Shown: piece by piece, positions 27,743 through 36,472 of the stretch
Layout of the letters: the number at the start of each line of letters is the position of its first letter
Numbering within the stretch: the first letter of the stretch is position 1
NCBI GenBank assembly: GCA_937124965.1
Contig: CAKZLB010000076.1
Coordinates: forward strand, 37,955-101,954
Source: an uncultured Bacteroidota bacterium
GTDB lineage: Bacteria > Bacteroidota > Bacteroidia > NS11-12g > UBA9320
DNA length: 64,000 nucleotides
Direction: 5' to 3'
Notes under the pieces: model-generated
The model's database searches: none
Told to the model about the DNA's origin: nothing
The model's input: the letters and a program-made list of their open reading frames with translations, nothing else
Translations under genes and position numbers: made by a program

Positions 27743-27874
27743 ATGTTGCTTTCTATATTGATTACAAGTTACCTGCAAAAACCAAAGAAACATGACATAA
27801 TAATCCTCCGATTCCCACTAGCTTTTATTCGGAAGCATTTATTGATTAATTAAAATCACACTTCCTAAGATTCG

Positions 27875-28384
27875 CTAAGAGAGTAACTTCTTGTAAATAT
27901 CAAAGCTTTCATCATCAAAACAGACAATAATCACCTCTTTAATTGACAGAGGTTGAAGTGAATTTATAGCGCTAATTGCAATGCTTGCAGCTTCTCTTTT
28001 GGGATAACCATAAATTCCTGTACTGATATTTGGAAACGCTATGCTGTGAGCATTATTACGTTCTGCCAGTTTTAACGAATTTAAGTAACAGTTTTTTAGT
28101 TTTTGTGCTTCATCGCTGTTTCCGCCATTCCACTTAGGACCGACGGTATGAATTACTAAATTTGCATCTAAATTTCCCGCAGTTGTGACTACAGCCTCAC
28201 CAACGTTGCATCCTCCTTGGCGATTTCGTATTGTTCGGCATTCTTCCAAAATTAATGGACCGCCCGCCTTATGAATTGCCCCATCTACTCCTCCTCCACC
28301 CAACAATGACGTATTTGCGGCATTAACGATGACATCTGATGTTACTTTCGTAATGTCGCCCTGAATTAACCTTATTTTGACCAA
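27875..28384 (-). CDS. macro-domain ADP-ribose hydrolase (YmdB-like)
   Basis: A 169-residue single macro domain. It has '[20 protein letters not shown]' (8-27), the glycine-rich '[14 protein letters not shown]' (29-42), '[12 protein letters not shown]' and the phosphate loop '[12 protein letters not shown]' near residues 119-130. Relatives remove ADP-ribose from proteins or deacetylate O-acetyl-ADP-ribose. The start is TTG at 28384, two bases after the TAA of the upstream lipoprotein gene, so the two are coupled. No DarT-like toxin lies nearby, so a housekeeping role is more likely than antitoxin. Confidence 0.93.
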   Translation of the reverse strand: MVKIRLIQGDITKVTSDVIVNAANTSLLGGGGVDGAIHKAGGPLILEECRTIRNRQGGCNVGEAVVTTAGNLDANLVIHTVGPKWNGGNSDEAQKLKNCYLNSLKLAERNNAHSIAFPNISTGIYGYPKREAASIAISAINSLQPLSIKEVIIVCFDDESFDIYKKLLS

Positions 28385-28386
28385 TG

Positions 28387-28992
28387 TTATTCTGGAATTT
28401 TTTCAAATACTACAACCTCACCTGAACTCAAATGTTTATCTCTATATTTTATAAGACCGTCTGTAAAACTGTAATACATATAGTTTTCAGGTGTTCCTAA
28501 ATTATATACTTGATGATACAATTTCTCCAAAACTCTTAATGTATCCTCGTTTTGCCCAGTAAATAAGCTGTCAGTAACTGGAATACTAGGTCTTCCAAAG
28601 CAATGAGACATTGCAATTGTTTTCAATCTGGCTCCTGAAATATTTCTAATCTCAAAATATCCATCATCATATAACTCTGGAGGTGTTAGCAAAAATTCCA
28701 ACCCATAATCGGAATTAATGTACTTAAAGGAGTTGATTATACCTGTATATCTTGGTCCACACCCATCGACATACGGATCGGTGAAGAAATTTTCAGATTC
28801 TTCTATCCCTTGACCTGATAGTTCAACAGTATCCCCCTTGACTAAAAACTTTAAAACAGCATTATCTTCATATGGGACAAACATTTTTTCACAATCGGTT
28901 AGATGTACAATGGTACCTGAACCTCCACATTCACCGCAACCAGTTTGAGTAAGTGCGACAATAGACAGAATAAAAAACAGGCGAATATTCAT
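28387..28992 (-). CDS. hypothetical lipoprotein
   Basis: A 201-residue protein with the lipoprotein signal '[19 protein letters not shown]' (Cys19). The mature part starts with Cys/Gly-rich 'GECGGSG' and has further cysteines in 'DGCGPRY' and 'MSHCFGRPS', perhaps disulfide-bonded. No domain is recognised. It is followed by the macro-domain gene with a two-base gap. The 196-base region upstream, shared with the divergent Rieske-glutamate synthase gene, shows no convincing promoter box. Confidence 0.6.
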   Translation of the reverse strand: MNIRLFFILSIVALTQTGCGECGGSGTIVHLTDCEKMFVPYEDNAVLKFLVKGDTVELSGQGIEESENFFTDPYVDGCGPRYTGIINSFKYINSDYGLEFLLTPPELYDDGYFEIRNISGARLKTIAMSHCFGRPSIPVTDSLFTGQNEDTLRVLEKLYHQVYNLGTPENYMYYSFTDGLIKYRDKHLSSGEVVVFEKIPE

Positions 28993-29188
28993 TTTCTCAA
29001 ATCTATGAATTTATCATTTGCCTTGTCCAAAAATCTTATTGAATTTATAAGTAAGTCTATGTCTCATAAGTCCCATCGCGATCAATAACCAAACGATTAC
29101 AAATTCATACCTACCCAAATATTACTATAGACCCCGTTCAATTGTCAGTGAATCATTATTTTAGCAACTAACAAGAGAAAACAAGTGT

Positions 29189-30796
29189 ATGAACCCATTC
29201 AAATTAGTTGCCTTTAAAACCTTAGAAGAAAAACAACCTACGCACCAACAAGTTAATGGCCTTGACTTAGTGGTAATACGTTATGACGATAACGTTTCTG
29301 TTTTATATGGTCGTTGTCTTCATAGAGGGGCGTTAATGTCGGATGGTTTCGTTTCAGGCCACAATTTAATTTGCGGGTTACACGGATGGGATTATCGCAT
29401 CGATACAGGTGTTAGTGAGTATAACAATGAAGAAGTTTTGCATAAATTTCATTCCGAAATTATTGACGGAATGGTGGTTATTGATGAGGAAGAAATAAAT
29501 GAATATTTAGTTTCGAACCCTCAACCCTTTAATAGAGATCAATATCTTGGTCAATATGCAGACACTCATCCTGAACCTACCGAACCTTACACCAATTATA
29601 TCAAAGATTTAGCGCAAAACGGACTCAAAAACCATGGTCATCATGGTCCTTCTGTTTCCATGGGTGTTGATCGAACTACATTACCGAAGTGGGAAGATAT
29701 TCAGTTTTTACCAGCTCAACTATCTCGACGCCCGCTCATGGATGATGCGGATGTTGACTCATCAGTAATTATTGGCCCCAATGCCAACAAGCCATTGCAA
29801 TTAGACATACCAATCTTTGTTTCAGATATGAGTTTTGGTGCATTATCACGCGAAGCTAAAATTGCTTTATCGAAAGGCGCGGATGCTGCAGGTACAGGAA
29901 TTTGCAGTGGTGAAGGCGGAATGCTTCCAGAAGAGCAAATAAACAATTCTCGTTATTTTTATGAGCTAGCTTCTGGTAAATTTGGCTTTTCGTGGGACAA
30001 AGTAAAAAAAGCACAAGCCTTTCATTTTAAGGGTGGTCAAGGTGCAAAAACAGGAACAGGTGGACATTTACCAGGAAATAAAGTAACTACTGAAATAGCT
30101 GAAGTTCGTGGTTTAAAAAAAGGTGAAACGGCAATTTCACCAGCAGCTTTTCCAGACTTAGTTACTGCAGAAGACTTTAAAAAATTTGCTAATGAGGTAC
30201 GCGTTCAAACTGGAGGTATTCCAATAGGTTTTAAAATTGCCGCAAGTCATATCGAAGCCGATATTGATTTTGCATTGAGTGTTGGTGTTGATTATATCAT
30301 CCTCGATGGTCGTGGCGGAGGAACGGGATCTGCTCCAGCCATTTTACGCGATAATATTAATGTTCCAACAATTCCAGCACTGGCGAGGGCAAGAAAACAT
30401 TTGGATCAAAAAGGAGCCAAAGATATTACATTGATTATCACTGGTGGATTACGAGTAGCAGAAGACTTTGCAAAGGCACTAATGCTTGGTGCTGATGCGA
30501 TTGCAGTCTCAAACTCTGCCTTACAAGCTATCGGTTGTTTAGGCATGAGGGCTTGTGGTTCAAATAATTGTCCTGTTGGAATAGCAACTCAAAAGGAAAA
30601 TTTGAGAAGCCGACTAATAATCGACGCTTCTGCACAACAACTGACGAACTTTTTTAATGCAAGTACCGATTTAGTCAAAGTCATTGCTCGATCATGTGGA
30701 TACAACTCAATTGGTCAGTTTAACAAAAATGACTTGTCAACCATGTCGTATGATATGCACCAACTAACCCATATAAATTATGCAGGAATACAATAG
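29189..30796 (+). CDS. Rieske domain fused to glutamate synthase FMN domain
   Basis: A 535-residue fusion. Residues 1-105 are a Rieske [2Fe-2S] domain with 'GRCLHRGA' (Cys43, His45) and 'ICGLHGWDY' (Cys62, His65). Residues 150-535 match the FMN-binding synthase domain of GltB: 'VSDMSFGALSREAKIALS', 'GEGGMLPEE', 'GGQGAKTGTGGHLPG' and 'YIILDGRGGGTGSAP'. The [3Fe-4S] cysteines are present as C450-x5-C456-x4-C461 in 'GCLGMRACGSNNCPVG'. There is no glutaminase domain. It may be a glutamate-dehydrogenase-like or other FMN oxidoreductase fed by the Rieske cluster; the reaction is not known. It overlaps the next gene by 17 bases. Confidence 0.88.
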   Translation: MNPFKLVAFKTLEEKQPTHQQVNGLDLVVIRYDDNVSVLYGRCLHRGALMSDGFVSGHNLICGLHGWDYRIDTGVSEYNNEEVLHKFHSEIIDGMVVIDEEEINEYLVSNPQPFNRDQYLGQYADTHPEPTEPYTNYIKDLAQNGLKNHGHHGPSVSMGVDRTTLPKWEDIQFLPAQLSRRPLMDDADVDSSVIIGPNANKPLQLDIPIFVSDMSFGALSREAKIALSKGADAAGTGICSGEGGMLPEEQINNSRYFYELASGKFGFSWDKVKKAQAFHFKGGQGAKTGTGGHLPGNKVTTEIAEVRGLKKGETAISPAAFPDLVTAEDFKKFANEVRVQTGGIPIGFKIAASHIEADIDFALSVGVDYIILDGRGGGTGSAPAILRDNINVPTIPALARARKHLDQKGAKDITLIITGGLRVAEDFAKALMLGADAIAVSNSALQAIGCLGMRACGSNNCPVGIATQKENLRSRLIIDASAQQLTNFFNASTDLVKVIARSCGYNSIGQFNKNDLSTMSYDMHQLTHINYAGIQ

Positions 30797-31592
30797 TACC
30801 GACCAACATATTCATTTACTATGTCAGCCAATAGCGAAACTAAATCGTACGTATGTTACTAAGAAAGAAGATGATAGCCATACAAATTTGTTTTTTGACT
30901 CTGTAAATAATCGAATATTCGGGCGTTGGGTAGAAACCAACCAAGGTTTTGTAGTGTTAGCACTGAATTTAGAAACTCAAGAATATGAATGGTTAACAAA
31001 ATCATTACACCAAATTAGTACTCATAACGTTGTCGGAAAAACTATAGAAGAAATCGAAATCGACACAGAGCAATTATTAGATTCAAAAGGTCAATCCATT
31101 GCTGGATTTAGAAAGCCTTTACATTTTGACATTCCTGATTATTCGTTTAAAGAGGAGCCCTTCAAACCATTCAACAAGGTAGGGTTATCAGAATGGAAAG
31201 AATACAGGCGTCTAGCTAATAGCATGTGCTCTTCCGTATTAGGTATGTTGCAAGCCGATGGCGAAGCGCGCATTTGGCCACATCATTTTGATACAGGAAT
31301 CTATATTGAACAAACGTCCTCATTAGGAATCGGGTATGGTTTAGCGACGTTTGACGGAATGCTAGATTCTGCATATTTCTATGTTTCTGGATATGGGCTA
31401 AATGATGCTGCGATTGACTATAACAAACTGGAACAGCCAAGTTTTGGAAAATGGCTCACTGAAGACTGGAAAGGAGCTGCTTTGGAAATTAAAAAGCTTC
31501 AAGGTCTTTCATTGCTTGAAAAGGTAAACATCGTTGAAAAATTTAGTGCTACCGCCATCCAGCAACTTATGATTTCTCAAGGCATTCATTAA
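30780..31592 (+). CDS. uncharacterised protein coupled to the Rieske fusion
   Basis: A 270-residue soluble protein with no signal peptide. ATG 30780 lies inside the 3' end of the Rieske-glutamate synthase gene (17-base overlap), so translation is coupled. Visible features are 'RIWPHHFDTGIYIEQ' (about 161-175) and the Gly/Tyr-rich 'LGIGYGLATFDGMLDSAYFYVSGYGLN' region after it, which suggest a compact beta-rich fold with a possible His metal site. I do not recognise the family. The tight coupling suggests that it works on or with the product of the fusion enzyme. Confidence 0.65.
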   Translation: MQEYNSTDQHIHLLCQPIAKLNRTYVTKKEDDSHTNLFFDSVNNRIFGRWVETNQGFVVLALNLETQEYEWLTKSLHQISTHNVVGKTIEEIEIDTEQLLDSKGQSIAGFRKPLHFDIPDYSFKEEPFKPFNKVGLSEWKEYRRLANSMCSSVLGMLQADGEARIWPHHFDTGIYIEQTSSLGIGYGLATFDGMLDSAYFYVSGYGLNDAAIDYNKLEQPSFGKWLTEDWKGAALEIKKLQGLSLLEKVNIVEKFSATAIQQLMISQGIH

Positions 31593-31649
31593 GTATCTTA
31601 CATACTTCTACCTGTATACAATTTTTCTTAGAATCATTACTTTAGCACC

Positions 31650-32108
31650 ATGGCAAAACGTATTATACTTTTTTTGATTTTGAATTTCGTTGCACTAGCA
31701 ATCGGTGGTTTGTTTACAGGGACGGGTGTCACTTCCGAATGGTACACTTCTTTAAATCAGGCGCCTTGGACACCGCCAGGATGGGTGTTTGGAGCAGCTT
31801 GGACAACCATAATGATTTGCTTTGCGATATTTATGGCGTTCGTTTACGAAGCTTCTGTAAATAAAAAATTACTGCTTGGACTATACGCTTTTCAGTGGAT
31901 ATTAAACGTTGCCTGGAACCCAATATTTTTTGAGTTTCGCCAAGCAACTTTTGGACTGATAGTAATTTCAGCCCTCACGATACTTGTAGGTTATTTCTTT
32001 TTCAAATACCGTAATCTTATTAAAGCAAAAGCTCTACTTATCCTTCCATACTTGGTATGGTTGTTAATTGCAACGTCGCTAAACGCTTATATTTTGTTAA
32101 ATAATTAA
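31650..32108 (+). CDS. TspO/MBR family protein
   Basis: A 152-residue five-helix membrane protein. The family signatures are present: 'WYTSLNQAPWTPPGWVFGAAWT' (about 31-52) and 'FQWILNVAWNPIFFEFRQ' (about 84-101), the tryptophan-rich tetrapyrrole-binding segments. TspO proteins bind porphyrins and affect stress and tetrapyrrole handling. It follows the coupled Rieske pair by 58 bases, and 'TACTTTAG' shortly before the ATG is one mismatch from the -7 consensus. Length and start are typical. Confidence 0.93.
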   Translation: MAKRIILFLILNFVALAIGGLFTGTGVTSEWYTSLNQAPWTPPGWVFGAAWTTIMICFAIFMAFVYEASVNKKLLLGLYAFQWILNVAWNPIFFEFRQATFGLIVISALTILVGYFFFKYRNLIKAKALLILPYLVWLLIATSLNAYILLNN

Positions 32109-32113
32109 GGCGT

Positions 32114-33913
32114 CTATTGTTTCAACTGGAAGCTCGAAAAGAACTGATTGAGTTCATGGCTATCCAACAATTTACGATCACCAGAAATTACAAGCTCATA
32201 TAAACCTTCGTCTCCTGTAGGAATTTTAACGGTGTAAGTATATCCCATAAAGCGTTGGTCTTTTACCTCAACTTCATATTCCTTGCCCATTATGGTAATC
32301 ATTAAGGCAGGTGTTTCAACCGCTTCTTCTTCAACCTCTTTTTCATCTTTGACGTCTTTCGCAGCATCCTTAAACATTTGACTCATGGCATTTGTCATCA
32401 CTGACTTCATTACGATGCCCCAATATTCCTCATTCATTCTATCCTTTAGTTTTTTAGGACCTTTATCTTTTTTCTTTTTCTTCTTTTTTTTCTTTTTCGA
32501 ATTTTCATAATCACTGTCAGCGTCGAAATCAACGTTCATTTCATCGGCATAAGCTACTTCATCATATGCATCCTCTACTGGATACTCCTCGGCCTCTTCA
32601 ATCTCTTGATCATATACATATTCTTCTCTTTCCTCGATAACTTCTTCTGAATATTCCGTCTCGGAATACGCTTCTTCTATTGGATACTCTTCCGCTTCTT
32701 CCATCTCCTGATCTTCATCATACTCCTCAGAATACTCAAAAGTTTCCTCCGCGGGTGCGTCTTCAACTGCTTCCTCGTAATAATCAGTTTCAGACTCCAT
32801 TGCGTCATACTCGTAGTACTCAGCATCCTCTGCTTCTTCAATTTCTTCTGCGATATACATAAATTCTATGCTGAACTGCGCTTTCCCTCTACTCGTGTAA
32901 ATGGATGCTGATGGATTACCATCTAAGCTTCCCATGTAATCATAGTTGTCGCTATCCATGGTAAAATTTGATACTCCTGTTGGAATAGAAACAGAATATG
33001 CCTCGGAATCAAACGTTGTCCATGTTACAGGTTTTGTGGTTGGTGCTCCAATATCAATTGGTCTCAATGTGTATCCAGCTTTTTTGTATTGCTCAACCAA
33101 GCCTGTAATACCACATAAGTGACCAGCGCCCACAGCAACAAACATTCTCTGTTTCTTAAGCATTTTATCCGTTCGAGTGAACATGATAGCATTTCGATCA
33201 TCAAAGAGTTTTTTGTAAAAATCAGTTGCCATTGAACTTGATGCAGTTTCGAACTGTTTGTTAAGTTCGTTACATACATTCGTCAAGCTTCTTGTAGAAT
33301 ATGATTCAACCAGACGCGTTTCTGCTCCCATCATTACCTCTAAATCAATATCCCAATTATCTGCTTCTATAAAGTCAACGATCGCCTTCTTGATACTGGA
33401 TTTATCCATACTCAATACAACGTTTAGTTGCTCTTGAATGGATTCGACGGCCACAATCTCTTTACCCATTTTTTGAGCATATTCTTGTAAGAATTTATCG
33501 ATAAATGTTCCTCGCTCATTTTTATCCTTTTTCAACAACGTACCCAATGCTTGTCCATAAATACCTGAGATACGTGCACCTAATGTGTCTGGATCAATAA
33601 TAGCTTCTATGGCAGGTGCCAAATCATCGGCTATAAAGTCTTCCCATTCTTTTTGCGTTTTCTCGTCGGGTTTTATTCCTTTTGCGAGTTCTTTGCCATT
33701 CATGTCTATTTCAAAAGCAGCAACATCAACCTGCTCAATTGCCCACAGAACGCTGTCGTTCCAACTATACGCCGCCTCATCTTGAACGTGCATTGTACCA
33801 AACAAATAACTTGGTTTCTCTAGTCCGTTTCCCGTTATTTCAAACAGTAATGAAGACTGACTAAACCCAATTGTAGTCCACAGAATTAATGTGATTGACA
33901 ATAAATTTTTCAT
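32114..33913 (-). CDS. TraB/GumN family protein with acidic repeat insert
   Basis: A 599-residue exported protein (signal 'MKNLLSITLILWTTIGFSQ'). The TraB/GumN (TIKI-like) metalloprotease-related fold opens with 'KPSYLFGTMHVQDEAAY' (about 32-48) and includes 'FVAVGAGHLCGITGLVEQYKKAGY' (about 260-283). After residue 345 there is a Glu/Tyr/Asp-rich insert of roughly 125 residues containing two diverged copies of 'DQE(M/I)EEAEEYP(I/V)E(E/D)AY', then a run of ten or more lysines near residue 480. A short domain and a C-terminal beta part follow. The insert is not typical of the family. Confidence 0.85.
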   Translation of the reverse strand: MKNLLSITLILWTTIGFSQSSLLFEITGNGLEKPSYLFGTMHVQDEAAYSWNDSVLWAIEQVDVAAFEIDMNGKELAKGIKPDEKTQKEWEDFIADDLAPAIEAIIDPDTLGARISGIYGQALGTLLKKDKNERGTFIDKFLQEYAQKMGKEIVAVESIQEQLNVVLSMDKSSIKKAIVDFIEADNWDIDLEVMMGAETRLVESYSTRSLTNVCNELNKQFETASSSMATDFYKKLFDDRNAIMFTRTDKMLKKQRMFVAVGAGHLCGITGLVEQYKKAGYTLRPIDIGAPTTKPVTWTTFDSEAYSVSIPTGVSNFTMDSDNYDYMGSLDGNPSASIYTSRGKAQFSIEFMYIAEEIEEAEDAEYYEYDAMESETDYYEEAVEDAPAEETFEYSEEYDEDQEMEEAEEYPIEEAYSETEYSEEVIEEREEYVYDQEIEEAEEYPVEDAYDEVAYADEMNVDFDADSDYENSKKKKKKKKKKDKGPKKLKDRMNEEYWGIVMKSVMTNAMSQMFKDAAKDVKDEKEVEEEAVETPALMITIMGKEYEVEVKDQRFMGYTYTVKIPTGDEGLYELVISGDRKLLDSHELNQFFSSFQLKQ

Positions 33914-33929
33914 ATTTCAAATAAAACAC

Positions 33930-33945
33930 AAGTATACAAATACTT
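33930..33945. promoter_or_regulatory. palindrome in divergent intergenic region
   Basis: AAGTAT (33930-33935) and ATACTT (33940-33945) form a perfect inverted repeat with a four-base centre, in the 43 bases between two divergent start codons. It could be a shared operator or part of overlapping promoters. Confidence 0.35.
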
Positions 33946-33956
33946 ACTTTGCTTCA

Positions 33957-35243
33957 ATGCTTCAAAAAAGGGATAAATTCATTTTTATAGGGATACTAGC
34001 CTTACTTGTATTTCTTACATTGAATAGGCACTCAAAGCATGGCCCATTTACCTACCATTCGGAGATATTCTCGGACAAAGCAGGTTACCACGTGTACCTT
34101 CCAGCCCTTTTTTATTACAATTTTGAAGGTAGACAATTCCCTGAAGATATTGCAAAGAAGACTGGAACTGGTTTTCAAATTGACACCAATAGCAATAAGG
34201 TCATTTCAAAATACCCCATTGGCGTGGCAGTGCTGCAATTACCTTTTTTTACTACTGGTGTTGTTTATGATAGGCTGACTAATAATACTGAAGCAAAAGG
34301 CTATTCAGCGACACAACACAGGATGATCGATTTGTCAAGTGCTTTTTATGCTTTCTTAGGACTGCTATTTCTGTTTAAACTCTACCAAAAATCACACACT
34401 CGCAAGTCGGTGTACCTGCTTCTATTTCTTACAGTCTTTGGCTCAAATTTATACTTTTACATTACCCGGGATGCTGGTTTATCGCATGCATATTCGTTTT
34501 TTGTTTTTGCAGCCTTCTTTTATTATTTGGACAAGTTTTTCACTAAAAAACCGACCGCACAAAACATAGTCCTGGCGTTATTTTTCGCTTCACTAGGTTG
34601 TCTTATTCGTCCAAACAACATTTTATTCATAGGTCTTGCCAGTTTGTATTATGTCATTCCTTATTTCAGTGAAATCAAAAAACATTCAAGTACGGTTTTT
34701 AAAGGTGTGATGATTGGTTTACCTATAGCGCTTTTACTCCCTTTATTGCAGCTCGTTTATTACAAATATGCCTTTGGTGACTTCTTTGCCTATAGCTACA
34801 CTGACGAGCGATTTCTTTACTTGACAAACCCAAAACTAGCGCGTGTATGGTTCGCTCCGGCCAACGGGCTCTTGTTGTATAGTCCTATTTACCTGCTTGC
34901 GCTTTGGGGTTGTATTAAACTTTTTAAAACTCAGACAATTAAAACGGCAATACTGTTGATTCTATTTTTCTCCATTAGTTATGTCTATGCATCATGGTGG
35001 AGCCCTGGTTTAGGATGTGGATATGGCCACAGAGGGTTTATCGAACATTTGCCGTTTTTCAGTTTACCAATTTTAGTATCGTTCACAAGTTTTAAGTCTC
35101 AACTTAGTAAATTTATAGCTGGATCAATAGGTTTGATATACATTATTATTTTAGTCTATATGCAGTATCACTATGATGGATGCTGGCATGGGAATGGATA
35201 TTGGGATTGGCAAGAGTTTAAACTTATATTCGATATAAACTAA
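33957..35243 (+). CDS. polytopic membrane protein, possible GT-C glycosyltransferase
   Basis: About 428 residues from ATG 33957; the frame back to 33891 overlaps the divergent TraB gene and is rejected. About ten hydrophobic helices are present. An early luminal loop contains 'SEIFSDKAGYHVYLPALFYY', with the acidic residue in the position where GT-C glycosyltransferases keep their catalytic Asp, and later 'CLIRPNNILFIGLASLYYV' resembles the 'RP...' motif of mannosyltransferase-like proteins. The C-terminus has 'SWWSPGLGCGYGHRGFIEH'. A polyprenyl-sugar-dependent transferase is my inference; no family is certain. Confidence 0.6.
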   Translation: MLQKRDKFIFIGILALLVFLTLNRHSKHGPFTYHSEIFSDKAGYHVYLPALFYYNFEGRQFPEDIAKKTGTGFQIDTNSNKVISKYPIGVAVLQLPFFTTGVVYDRLTNNTEAKGYSATQHRMIDLSSAFYAFLGLLFLFKLYQKSHTRKSVYLLLFLTVFGSNLYFYITRDAGLSHAYSFFVFAAFFYYLDKFFTKKPTAQNIVLALFFASLGCLIRPNNILFIGLASLYYVIPYFSEIKKHSSTVFKGVMIGLPIALLLPLLQLVYYKYAFGDFFAYSYTDERFLYLTNPKLARVWFAPANGLLLYSPIYLLALWGCIKLFKTQTIKTAILLILFFSISYVYASWWSPGLGCGYGHRGFIEHLPFFSLPILVSFTSFKSQLSKFIAGSIGLIYIIILVYMQYHYDGCWHGNGYWDWQEFKLIFDIN

Positions 35244-35317
35244 TGTAAAATCAACTTTGACCGCGTTTATTTATAATTTCTTTTTTGCAACTTTGTTCAG
35301 GTAATACTACTATAGAA

Positions 35318-36472
35318 TTGAATCATCCATCCACAATATCTTCAAAACTCCCAAAAAACGGAACGTCCATTTTTTCGGTGATGTCTAGCCTTGCTAATGA
35401 GCATGCTGCAATCAATTTAAGTCAAGGATTTCCTGACTTTTACCCTGACCAACGGTTAATGGATTTGGTTACAGAAGGAATGCGAATCGGTTACAACCAA
35501 TACGCTCCAATGCCAGGTTTAATGGCATTACGTGAAGTAATCGCACATAAAACCAAAAGCCTTTATAATACAGATTACAATCCCGATACTGAAGTTACAG
35601 TCGTACCTGGCGCTACCTATGGAATATTTGCAGCAATTACGTCGGTTGTGCGAGAAGGTGACGAGGTGATACTTTTTGAACCTGCGTATGACTGCTATGT
35701 TCCTGCGATTGAGTTATCTGGAGGTAAACCAATACAGGTCGAACTTAAATTCCCAAACTTTAATATTGATTGGGATGAGGTAGCGAAATTGATCAATTTC
35801 CGCACAAAAATGATAATCATCAACACGCCACACAACCCAAGCGGTAGCGTGTTAAAGGAAGAAGACATACGACGATTGACAAAGTTAGTTCATGGCTCCG
35901 ACATCGTTATATTGAGTGATGAAGTCTATGAGCACATTATCTTTGATTCTAATCAACATACAAGTGCGGCGTTATATCCTGAACTAGCTGAGCGCAGTTT
36001 TATAGTTTCTTCATTCGGAAAAACGTACCACACAACTGGTTGGAAAATGGGTTATGTTTTGGCACCAGAAAATTTAACAAAAGAATTAAGGAAGGTCCAT
36101 CAATACCTTGCCTTTAGTGTTAATAGTCCGATGCAATATGCCTATTCTGTAATGTTACAAGACCCAACGACATATAATGGATTATCCAGTATGTATCAGG
36201 CCAAACGTGACTTCTTTGTGGATTTAATACGTGGTTCACGTTTCGAAATCCAACCGTGTTCTGGTTCCTATTTTCAGTTACTGAAATATGATCGTATTTC
36301 TGATGAAAAAGATGAATTATTTGCAAAGAGGTTAACTATCGATCATAAAATTGCTTCAATTCCAATCTCTGTATTTTATAGAAATAAAACAGATAATAAA
36401 GTTCTACGATTTTGTTTCGCTAAAAGCAATGAAACCTTAGAGAGAGCTGCCGAAATACTATGCAAGATTTAA
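35318..36472 (+). CDS. methionine/glutamine aminotransferase (YbdL/KAT-like)
   Basis: A class I/II PLP aminotransferase of about 384 residues. No ATG precedes the conserved 'SSKLPKNGTSIF...INLSQGFPDF'; TTG 35318 fits family length and TTG 35285 is the alternative. Seen motifs are 'YAPMPGLMALREVIA', 'NTPHNPSG', 'LSDEVYEHIIFD' and the PLP lysine in 'SSFGKTYHTTGWKMGY'. Relatives transaminate keto-methylthiobutyrate or kynurenine, often with glutamine as donor. It overlaps the omega-amidase gene by 13 bases, which supports a glutamine-transaminase role because the amidase removes the keto-glutaramate formed. Confidence 0.9.
   Translation: MNHPSTISSKLPKNGTSIFSVMSSLANEHAAINLSQGFPDFYPDQRLMDLVTEGMRIGYNQYAPMPGLMALREVIAHKTKSLYNTDYNPDTEVTVVPGATYGIFAAITSVVREGDEVILFEPAYDCYVPAIELSGGKPIQVELKFPNFNIDWDEVAKLINFRTKMIIINTPHNPSGSVLKEEDIRRLTKLVHGSDIVILSDEVYEHIIFDSNQHTSAALYPELAERSFIVSSFGKTYHTTGWKMGYVLAPENLTKELRKVHQYLAFSVNSPMQYAYSVMLQDPTTYNGLSSMYQAKRDFFVDLIRGSRFEIQPCSGSYFQLLKYDRISDEKDELFAKRLTIDHKIASIPISVFYRNKTDNKVLRFCFAKSNETLERAAEILCKI

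Noticed and set aside
27875..28384. Macro domain as DarG antitoxin
   Set aside because: It lacks the DarG C-terminal region and no DarT gene is adjacent.
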